From Larix kaempferi (lineage: Eukaryota; Streptophyta; Pinopsida; Pinales; Pinaceae), in the NCBI GenBank assembly GCA_027924585.1, contig BSBM01000643.1:19331001-19395000 (forward strand): a stretch of 64,000 nucleotides of DNA, in the 5' to 3' direction. The notes beneath the pieces are model-generated. The model had not been told where the DNA came from, made no database searches, and saw only the letters and a list, made by a program, of their open reading frames with translations. Shown here in pieces: positions 21,444 to 29,984 of this stretch. The position numbers and the translations under genes were made by a program. Position 1 is the first letter of the stretch. Each line of letters starts with the position of its first letter.

Positions 21444-22315
21444 AGGGAAACTCTGTGAGTAGTTTGTTATTTCTTCCTATGAAATTCGGAGTAGTGTGCG
21501 GGGTCGAAGGTACATGGTAACTTATGATCTGACCTCCTTCTACCTCTAGGGTAGCTTGGTCGACACCTCCTTAGCAATAAGGTCGCTTCCTCCCTAGTGG
21601 TACTGTTCTCGAGTTCTCTGTTCAGGTCCTCTCAGGAGACTCTCTCTCAGTCCTCTTCTTCTTCTCAGGATGCCCAAATATTGCTCCACTCCTCAAGAGA
21701 CCACACTCTTCGTTAACTTTCCTTTGAAATTTGTCGTCGCTCATGTCCATCTACCACATCTTTCCGTCAAACTTGCATTTATGTGATACCTTCACCCTCG
21801 CACACCGATTCTTCTATTCATCAAACGACATCCTCAATATTCCATTTTTGCAGACAAGCATTTTAATCCATAATTTTAATGATGACAAGAATCTTCCCCT
21901 TGACCCGCTGAATAAATTTATTTTGGCATCGCTGTATGACTTGATAGTATATACCACGAAATCTGTTACGTACCCTTCGAGGATACTGTCTACCAAAAAA
22001 TCAACAACTCGCAATACCTTGTTAATAACTTGCTTCAGTTGTCGCACCAACTCCGGGGTCCAACAATCAGGTTTAGTCTTTTGGCAGTGGTTCTTACGGA
22101 ACGTCAACTGTGCTAGCCACTCATGCAATGGGAATTCGCAGAAAAATATTTCTTGAATATCTGAATAAATGTATCTTTCTAACCAACTGGTTGCTTTCTG
22201 TTTAGGATCTCGCTTATCACTTTCTGCAAATTCCTCTTCCTTTTTTGTCGAACCACTCTTGGATCTCTGGCTTTGTTGGGTGCCACAGCATATCCTCTTT
22301 TATTCTTCCTTAGGG

Positions 22316-22332
22316 TCCCGTCAACGGAACCA
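22316..22332 (-). other. Primer-binding site (tRNA-Asp-like)
   Basis: Two bases inside the 5' LTR the minus strand reads TGGTTCCGTTGACGGGA. This is close to the tRNA-Asp 3'-end complement TGGCGCCGTTGCCGGGGA used by many plant Ty3/gypsy elements, with three or four differences. Confidence 0.55.
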
Positions 22333-22334
22333 TT

Positions 22335-23069
22335 TGTTGACGCAAATTCTATCGATAGGGGTTCCTTCCGCACTGTCGCCAACAAACTATCAACCCAAAC
22401 TCCCTTATACACCGGCCCGGAAAGGTGTAACCCTTCCCAGCAATACTTGCAGAGCGAGTGCAGTCTCACCCGAGGTGGATAAGAGGGCTGCTGGAACCAA
22501 TTTTTCCCAGTTGTGTAGAGGATATGCGCACATTACATTCACACTAACCAGAGATTATAACATTCATAACATACCATTAAATTATTCTTCATGTCTTAAG
22601 TCATTCGCAATGGTTAACAAATATTTAGAACATCATACTCAGCATACGTATTCAAATTAACATTACTTCCTACAACACATTCGCATTAATCAACAGAAAA
22701 CATTCACATAACCCATTATTCATCATCACATCATTGCATACAGACACAAATTACATCATAACTGAACATCTCCATTCATTCACCAAACCCTGCGGAATAA
22801 ACCTCATAGAAACTGTCAAGACATCATGTCGGGGATACACAACGAGCCCAAAAGAGAGGATCAATGTCCTAAACTTCGATGCCCTTAAGCTTACAATCCT
22901 ACTCTATTTATATTCTTCTATTCTATTACAAAATAGTCCACATGACCGACTTGACTAATCTAACAAATCTTATGCTTCTGCAAAAGTCGCGAAAGGTCAT
23001 TTTTTTGCGGAATGACCCTTTCGCACCTGTCGGCTTCCGCACTTACTGCGGATCTATCCCATGCCAACA
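22335..23069 (-). repeat. 5' LTR of Ty3/gypsy element
   Basis: 735 bases, bounded on the plus strand by TGTTGACGCAAA and CCATGCCAACA, giving the usual TG...CA ends. It matches 13,624-14,349 from end to end. Confidence 0.9.
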
Positions 23070-24280
23070 CCTTCTATTACACCAAAATCTCGTCATCATG
23101 AGTTATGTGTCCTTCACTTTCCCTAATTCCTAAAATCACGGATTCCAAATTGACTGAGGGAAGGGAGTTGTTATGGTTTTTCCCTATGTTGTCATGGTGA
23201 CACACCTTGCACATTGACAAAGTGTGTCAGACCCTTGACAACATGCTTTGCAAATTGACAGAGTGCGTCGGTGACACCTTTTTCCCTTGGATAAAGTGCA
23301 TCACCCTCCAAAGATACATTCTTCCTATGGACAAAGTGCGGCACTGTCAATTAAAAGGGAAAAAGAGAAGCTTCGAGCGTCTTCTAGAAAGAATCACTTC
23401 GTGGAGGCTTATCCCAAGATATTAGCCAAGGTGGCATTCAATCCCCTACCTTCTTGGGATGATCCCTTAGCTTTCTCCATCAAATTCTCAACCCCTTCTA
23501 TCCATTTGGCCCTATATATTCAAGCCTCATCTTCATGGTGAAGAGAGGAAGGACTAGAGAATCTAAATGTTGGTGAAATTCTTCCATAGTGAGAACCCTT
23601 TCATCCATTGAAGTCAAGTGCGGATCCTTGAGGCAAAGGTCATTTGGAAGGAATTTCAATGTCAAGGGTTGGTTGTAATCTATTATCCATTATTTTTCCA
23701 TTAATACAGTAAATATACATTCTTTCCATAAAGATTTGTTGTTCATTATAGATCTTTATAATTGGTTTCCTTGACTACTAGTTTAGATTAATTAGTATTG
23801 CATATTACTATCATCTCTATGTTTCCACTTGTTTATTGTCTCTTGTGTTGCATCTAAATATCAAGGGACATGTCAAGCAAGGAGACATCATTTCGATGGT
23901 AAGGTGAGTGATCCATCTACATTTTTGGTAATTTACTTAATATAGGAAAAGTTTGTATGTTTTGTCTTGATTTGTTCTAGATCTATCACATTTAGACTAG
24001 GGAGATCAATTAGTGTCTGCACTGATGGATTGTCTGCAAACACCGTCAATGTTGATATGTAGCTTCTAGATTCATCATTAGTTAGTCATGTTCTTTGTCA
24101 CAATCCTTTTCTGCTCAAATTCTTTTGCGACTTCTTCCATCTTGACCCTTTGAACAATTGCTTCCATTAGTGGAGGAAGAATTTTCCCTGCGTACCTTCA
24201 ATTCTCTACTTCATTTTCCTACGTGAATTATCCCTACCATCCTCTTTGTTTCCCTTACACTAATCATACTATATCTCTTT
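23070..24280. other. Spacer between LTR elements, possible old LTR
   Basis: 23,150-23,650 is less AT-rich. It has repeated TTGACAAAGTG-like blocks (about 23,213, 23,236, 23,259, 23,328) and a TATA-like CCTATATATT at 23,511-23,520. This looks like an LTR promoter region, but no partner copy or clear ends were found. No coding recognised. Confidence 0.35.
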
Positions 24281-24635
24281 TGAGAGGAACCTGCAACAAT
24301 TAATTAATGAAAATGCATGAGATATTAGAAATAACAAAACTTAGAATTGATTTATTGATCGCGGGCCACTTCGAGGGGGAAACCTCCTTTGAGAAATCGC
24401 AATACAAATAGCTTCTCAGTGCCTTCATTTTCCTCAACACTTGCTTATATAATAAGTCTATGTGCCAATACCATGGAACATATAATACTACGGGACAACT
24501 TACAAAGCATATGCGTCCAATACTATGGATCAATACCATGGAACATATAATACTATGGGACGACTTACAAAGCATATGAGTCCAACAACAATATACTAAC
24601 AAAGTAAAGAGAATGGTTGACACAGGTTCCTAACA
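24281..24635 (-). repeat. 3' LTR of chromovirus
   Basis: 355 bases; the minus strand starts TGTTAGGAACC and ends GGTTCCTCTCA. It contains two copies of a roughly 60-base internal repeat (CCATGGAACATATAATACTA ... ACTTACAAAGCATATG). Confidence 0.92.
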
Positions 24636-24650
24636 TCCCCTCCCTCTTAG
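24636..24650 (-). other. Polypurine tract of chromovirus
   Basis: The minus strand reads CTAAGAGGGAGGGGA directly against the 3' LTR, a textbook plus-strand primer site. Confidence 0.85.
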
Positions 24651-24664
24651 AAAACGCTTTGTCC

Positions 24665-25378
24665 TCAAAGCTTTAGATGTGGAAATTGATGTTGAATCTG
24701 AAGGAGTGGTTCCCATGTAGCATTCGCTGGTTGAATTCTGTGCCACTGAATTAATACCCCTATGATAGATCGAGAGCGAAGCTGGCGAGTGCGCCTATTG
24801 AAGGTGGCCTCTGGCTCCAAAAGGATGGATCCTTCATTATCAAGTTCTGGAAAAATAGTTTGTTTTCTGATGTTGGTGCCAAGAACTTTTGTTAGACAAG
24901 AGACATAAAATACTAGATGAATGCAAGAAGAAGGAGGAAGTTCCAATTTATAAGCAACAGACCCAATATTCTGAAGAACCTTATAGGGTCCATAGAACTT
25001 TGAAGCAAGCTTATGAACCCCTTTGATTTTCAGGGAGGATTGCTGAAGAAAAACCATATCAACTGCTTGAAAAGTGCACTCAAAACGATGCTGATTGGTT
25101 TGTTGTTGCATTCGAATTCTTTCTAGGTGAATATTGTCCTGCAAATTGCGAAGAATCTGATTGTGGTTGCGATGAACTGAGTTAATTTCCTGAACTGGTG
25201 AACTGCTGAGGGTGTATAGAAGAAGAACTAGTGGTGCCTGACCATATATTGCTTCATATGGAGTCATTTTAGATGCAGTATTGTACCACCGGAGCCCTTC
25301 AATGAAATCCATAGAAATAGTTGTCCAAATCCGTGTAGGGATGGGAAAGGGTTCGAGCAATCCTGGAAGGAGTTTCAT
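24665..25378 (-). pseudogene. Chromovirus integrase C-terminus and chromodomain, core deleted
   Basis: 237 open codons. Residues 20-30 (TISMDFIEGL) hold the first catalytic Asp of the integrase core. The next residues (RWYNTASKMTPYEAIYGQAP) belong to the far end of the core, so the second Asp, the Glu and about 100 residues between them are gone at about 25,291, without loss of frame. The GPF/Y-type region (YGPYKVLQNIGSVAYKLELP) follows. The chromodomain is at the C-terminus (VLIQWHRI, ATWEPLLQIQHQFPHL). In intact elements the chromodomain directs integration to chromatin marks. This protein could not catalyse integration. Confidence 0.88.
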
Positions 25379-25460
25379 TTCACCCTTGTTTCCCTAGAAA
25401 GTATCACATACAACCACCATCTGTTGAATTTTCCTTTTCATTACTTGCCAAAAAGTTACA

Positions 25461-26415
25461 CTATGCCCACTCATATGTTTTGAGGAACCCAGAGTGCCCT
25501 GTTGATGGAGAAGCCTGGATTTCATAGAAGACATATCCCTGTTGAATAGATTTGAACCAATTTGGAATAAGCATAGAAATAGTTGAAAGAGAAACTTGGT
25601 CATCAAATGTGCGAGAAAGAGCATCTACCACCAGATCGTCCGTACCCTTCTTGTAAGTGATCTCATAGGAATAACCCATGAGTTTTCTAACCCATTTTAG
25701 TTGTGCTAGGGAGGAGACCCGTTGTTCCAGGAAATTTATCAGACTCTCGTGACCAGTCTTGATGCAAAAATAATTCCCTAATAGGTATGGTTGCCACTTC
25801 TGTACTACATGCAAAATAGCCATCATTTCCTTCTCATATTTAGAGGTGGCTAAATTCTTATCGGAAAGGTCTCGTGAAGGCGGAAATCCCACTAGTTCAA
25901 CAAAGACGCCTGCATATCTATCCAAAATATGTTGTAGATCCAAGGGAGTAGTGGAGACCATTGATGGGTGCATCTGAATGGAATGGAGCTGAGCATTGAC
26001 ACCATGTGAATTCTTCTTAAGGATCTTTTCCAGGTGACATGAACTAATGATACAGAGAAACCCTGGTTGTAAGCCCATAAATGTGTGTTTTTTCCCATTA
26101 ACTGGAAACTGCATCCAAAGTTCAGCAAAATCCCATAAGATCGGGCCAAGTGTGCGTAACCATTGAGCACCCAAAACCACATCACATCTACCTAAGGAAA
26201 AGGAAAACATGTCAGAGCGCAGGTTATAATATTCCATAGAGATACACACATTGAAACACTTTCCCTTGCAAGATAAGGTGCCCCCATTGCCAATCATGAA
26301 TTCAAATTTGGAGCAAGGATGGACAAAAAGACCAGTATGTTTGGCGATCCGAGGGTCAATGAAGTTATGAGTGCTACCAGAATCAATGATTATTGTAAGA
26401 GGGAGCTTCTTGAAC
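25461..26415 (-). pseudogene. Chromovirus protease fused to RNase H, RT deleted
   Basis: An open frame of over 300 codons, longer than its first Met at 26,297 suggests. The protease active site DSG at 26,376-26,384 (IIIDSGSTHNFID) is intact. After the protease and linker (CDVVLGAQWLRTLGPILWDF) the RT entry motif GFPPSRD joins directly, at about 25,868, to RNase H sequence (NLATSKYEKEMMAILHVVQK, CIKTGHESLINFLEQR, LVVDALSR). The whole RT palm and fingers are missing. In RNase H the usual TDH motif reads TGH, a lost catalytic Asp. The start of the integrase zinc-binding region follows (ASPSTGHSGFLKTY). Confidence 0.88.
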
Positions 26416-26529
26416 TAACCCTTGACCCACATTGTTTGTGGGGTGGTGAGTCCGGCTAAAGAATGGAGAGATATCTCTAGGGGTTCGTCCGAAGACAGAG
26501 GGTCAACAGGTGGTTGCTGAATGTCGACC

Positions 26530-27334
26530 TGATCATCTATTGTATATGAAGCTTCTTCACCAAGTTCAAAGGCAGGCGGAGAACCCACATCCAAGAGATA
26601 GAGTTGTTTCTCAACACATCTATGTCCTCGAGTGAATTTCTCATCACAATTATAACAAATCCCTTTTTCTCTACATGCCTACATCTCTGCTTCAGACAAA
26701 TGCTTGATAGGAGCTGGTCAAGGAGTTGGCGCGATGGGAGGTCGTTGGGAAACCATATTTCTGAATGGAACAAAAGTGGATTTGGAGTGTTGTTGGGTTG
26801 TGATCTTGTCCTCTGCCAACTTAGCCAACCCTAGGACTTCCATCATTGTGTTGGGATATAACATTTTAACCTTTGAGCAGAGTTCATCCTTTAGACCACT
26901 AATAAAACAACTCCTGTAGAATTCACCAAACAATCCTTCTGTTTAATTGGCCAGTTTCTCAAATTTTTTCTAATACTCTCTCATAGTGCCAATTTGGTGA
27001 AGTTTAGTGAGTGTTCCTGTGAAGTCATCAAAAGTACTAGGACCAAATCATTGTAAAAGGAGTTGGAAAAAAAATGTCCATTTTGGCTCGTCATGAGCCT
27101 TGATATACCAACGGTACCATTGAAGGGCTTCCTGTTCCAAATGAAAGGATGCAAGTGGAACTTTGTGGACATCAAAAGTATTATGCAGACTAAAATATTG
27201 TTCTTCCAAGTATATCCATCCAGTCGGATCATTACCATTGAAGTAAGGAAAATCAAGCTTTTGGCCCACGAAAAATCGCTGGAAGAAGAGAACCCAGTGT
27301 TTGCATAAGATTCTGGCTGTCGTTTATTGTTCAT
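26530..27334 (-). pseudogene. gag: Chromovirus Gag
   Basis: The capsid-like domain is at 27,269-27,048 (LDFPYFNGNDPTGWIYLEEQ, HLEQEALQWYRWY). A middle part is at 26,933-26,718 (FYRSCFISGLKDEL, PNTMMEVLGLAKLAEDKI). The zinc knuckle CYNCDEKFTRGHRC is at 26,616-26,657. The three parts lie in different frames, and a stop separates the first two near 26,940. Gag would package element RNA; this copy is frameshifted. Confidence 0.85.
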
Positions 27335-27434
27335 GGCTGAATGTTGAAGATGGAGGATGAGAAATTTTTCATCTAGATCTTGGAGTTTGGTTTAGAGGGC
27401 TACAAGTTCTTCCTCCATGATTTATGTTCCTACG

Positions 27435-28337
27435 TGGGTGACAACCATAACCAGGATTTTTTTTGTTTTTTTGTTTTTTTGAATGGGTAGAAAAACAAAA
27501 ACATAAGCTTCTTTAGTAAAGGGAAATTTGGATTTGGGAAAAAATTTGATGGGTAATTGGGGTTTTACTAGGTTTTGGACACATTCTAATGAACAGAGAA
27601 ACAAAAAATGGGGATTTCGGAAACGGGGTGAAAGAATGAGAAAATTTGTCAAAGAGGGACAAAGAAGCAAAAATAGGAAATGAAAACTGTGGCAAAATTT
27701 GAAGCCAATTGGGTGAAAATTGAAGAAGTTATGACAAACCTTAAAAATAGACAAATGTGGGATTTTTGGCTTCGGGAAGTGGAATTTGGGATAGGGTCCT
27801 CAGGAATGAAATATGCAGAATGGGATTGTAAGGGTGTCAGTGAAGTTTCGAGGGGAATTTTTTTTTTTTTTTCATAATGGATCTGCAACGGCGTGGAAGT
27901 GATTGGAAACAGTTCTGGACAGAAGTAATCTGCGAATTAGCAATGGGCAATAGATATGGACCCCCGGTATGTGCAACTTCCTAAAAGTTCAGGGGATTCA
28001 CTCGGCCACCAATGTTGTCTAATGGTTTGCATATTGGAGCAGTACCCCTCACTCCACGGGTCAAGTAAAACTGATAACCGCTTTGCCACAAACAACAGCT
28101 CTTGGCTTACCTCAAGGGTGAGAACTAGTCAATCAGGTAGGGGTCGTTTCCCTTTTCATTGGCAAGTCCTCTCAATGGGCCAGCTACTTCGGGGTTCCTA
28201 TGGTACTCCTAATAATGAGTTTTAGGGCTTATGCCCAAGTACTTCCCACAGTTAAGCGGATAGGTATTATTCCCGGATCCAAACTTGCAACAGATGCGAA
28301 AAAAAAATTGGCATAAATTCCACCCAACGAGCCCAAG
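27435..28337 (-). other. Untranslated leader of chromovirus
   Basis: Sequence between the primer site and Gag with T-rich and A-rich runs (27,460-27,480, 27,858-27,872). Short frames here are not supported as genes. Confidence 0.6.
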
Positions 28338-28354
28338 AAAGTGCTCTGATACCA
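28338..28354 (-). other. Primer-binding site (tRNA-iMet)
   Basis: Two bases inside the 5' LTR the minus strand reads TGGTATCAGAGCACTTT, whose first 12 bases are the exact initiator-methionine tRNA complement. Confidence 0.92.
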
Positions 28355-28356
28355 GA

Positions 28357-28771
28357 TGAGAGGAACCCGCAACAATTAATTAATGAAAATGCACGAGATA
28401 TCAGAAATAACAGAACTCAAAATCGATTTATTGATTGTGGGCCACTTCGAGGGAGAAACCTCCTTTGAGCAAGCTTAATACAAATAACTTCTTGGTGCCT
28501 TCATTGGCCTCAACACTTCCTTATATACTAAGTATATGCGCCAATACTATGGATCAATACCATGGAATATATAATACTACGGGACGACTTACAAAGCTTA
28601 TGCATCCAATACTATGGATCAATACCATGGAACAAATAATACTATGGGCTAATACAAACTAAGGATCAATACCATGGAACATATAATACTACGGGATGAC
28701 TTACAAAGCATATGCATCCAACAACAATATACTAACAAAGTAAAGAGAAGGGTTGACACAGGTTCCTAACA
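28357..28771 (-). repeat. 5' LTR of chromovirus
   Basis: 415 bases, the same ends as the 3' LTR. The extra 60 bases come from an additional, partly degenerate copy of the CCATGGAACATATAATACTA-type internal repeat (28,540-28,720). Confidence 0.92.
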
Positions 28772-28959
28772 TCTTCATTGGTCTATGGCTAGGGTTTAAG
28801 TTGATCCTTGATTTATGTTGAACAATGTTTCCTCTTCTTGTCCTATATTTTGCACATTTTTAGTCATTAATACTTCTCTTGTATTTTCTTGCATTTTGTT
28901 GTGGTTTATTTTTGCGTGCATCTCCTTCTATGACATATTATCTCCTTTCTCCCTTTGTA

Positions 28960-29746
28960 AGTCTATGCACTCTCCTTTGAATCTTCTGTCACATGTTTAG
29001 AACATCCATTATCATTGTGTCGGTGATCTTTATGCAAGAACGGATTGCATTCTTCTTAGCATAGTTCTTTGGTCCTTTTCTTCCAAATATTTGTATGGTC
29101 TTTATTGTAGAAGGAACTTATAGTTTCATCCCGGTGCACAAATGTTGACTTGTTTTTACAATCTCGAGCTTTATGCCCATAGCTGTGACATTGATAGCAT
29201 TCAATGTCCATTCCAAAAGGATAAAGGGATTGATAACTTCATTGGACTTCCTATTTGCATTGTCATCTCTAAATTAATTCTTGAGAGGACCTCTATTTCT
29301 CTCAAAATTATTATTTGCAAGTGCTTTTGAGTTTGCAACCTTGTGACCAAAACTATTACAAAAATAACAATGCCCAAAAATATAGTTTGGTACCTAGTAG
29401 TGAGAGCTCTTCTAGATTGTACAACTCATTTATTTTAATAGGCAGATTGTTGGTCATTCTTTCTGTTGTCTTTCTCTTTTATATGAATCTTAAGTAAATC
29501 TGCAAAGCTCCTTGTACCTTCTTTATGGTTAGGTGTAATTGAATCCTTATCATTGTTGTCTTGTTCATATCCCAATATAGACCTGTCTGAATTTGATCTT
29601 TGATTGTTAATGATTTCATCCAACACCTTAGAGCTTATGCCAAACTTTTGTTGATAGCCTAAGTGAGTGTTTACCTTTTGTAGTTCCTTCTTTAAGGAGA
29701 TATTTTCCTTCTCCAATCCCTCACATGTTGTTTCTTTCTGTTTCAT
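28960..29746 (-). pseudogene. Ty1/copia Gag-protease remnant
   Basis: From 29,746 down, a coiled-coil region (EKENISLKKELQKV) leads to SKVLDEIINNQRSNSDRSIL and GYEQ, a pattern typical of plant copia polyproteins. A complete zinc knuckle CYQCHSYGHKARDC follows at 29,158-29,199. The protease active-site region reads DNGCSKHVTED at 28,993-29,013, with Asn where DSG or DTG is normal. Intervening stops break the frame. No integrase or RT remains: the sequence stops near the chromovirus insertion at 28,771 and I do not recognise its continuation on the far side. Confidence 0.75.
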
Positions 29747-29789
29747 CTTTCCTGCTGGGTCTTCTATTATTTCCTCGGACTGTCCCTAT

Positions 29790-29975
29790 CATACCAATTG
29801 AAAGAGGTAAAGCAAGACAAATTCCATTGAGACTTGATTGGGGAATAACGATTCATAAGTCTCGAGGATTGACATTAGAGAAAGCAAATATTAATATTGG
29901 GAAGAATGAGAGGTAAGGTCTCACTTTTACTGTGCAATATCTAGAGTAAAAGCTTACGGGTGTGGAGAAACAATG
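29790..29975 (+). pseudogene. PIF1-like helicase C-terminal fragment
   Basis: The plus strand reads ARQIPLRLDWGITIHKSRGL and TLEKANINIGKNER, then after a TAA (29,914-29,916) and a frame change GLTFT...AISRVKAYG. This is the motif V/VI region of PIF1-family DNA helicases (PLRLAWAxTIHKSQG, then xALSRV). The conserved Gln of motif V-like KSQG is Arg here. No Walker A or upstream helicase motifs lie nearby. It could come from a host PIF1 gene or a Helitron-type element. It is on the opposite strand to the neighbouring copia remnant. Confidence 0.6.
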
Positions 29976-29984
29976 AGGAGTTTA

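Larger units (their letters stand above)
13624..23069 (-). mobile_element. Degenerate Ty3/gypsy LTR retrotransposon
   Basis: Two LTRs (13,624-14,349 and 22,335-23,069) bound about 8 kb in the order Gag, protease, RT, RNase H, integrase, extra region when read on the minus strand. RT before integrase identifies Ty3/gypsy. The primer site resembles the tRNA-Asp complement, and no chromodomain is seen, which points to the non-chromovirus (Tat/Athila-like) side. Every domain is broken by stops and frameshifts. The outer flanks (CCATT and CTTCT) do not match, so no target duplication is visible. It shares no sequence family with the chromovirus that follows. Confidence 0.9.
24281..28771 (-). mobile_element. 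Chromovirus (Ty3/gypsy) with large internal deletions
   Basis: LTRs at 24,281-24,635 and 28,357-28,771 bound a 3.7-kb interior read on the minus strand. The initiator-Met primer site is perfect, the polypurine tract AAGAGGGAGGGGA is canonical, and the flanks TCTTT and TCTTC match at four of five bases. Coding order is Gag, protease, RNase H, integrase, chromodomain. RT and the integrase catalytic core are missing through deletions that leave the reading frame open. The C-terminal chromodomain (ending WEPLLQIQHQFPHL) marks it as a chromovirus. It is non-autonomous. Confidence 0.92.

Noticed and set aside
22169-22660. 163-codon plus-strand frame
   Set aside because: It lies across the gypsy leader and LTR, and its second half is duplicated in the other LTR at about 13,626; a shadow of non-coding LTR sequence.
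13624-23069. Target-site duplication for the gypsy element
   Set aside because: The five outer bases (CCATT and CTTCT) do not match at the most defensible LTR ends.
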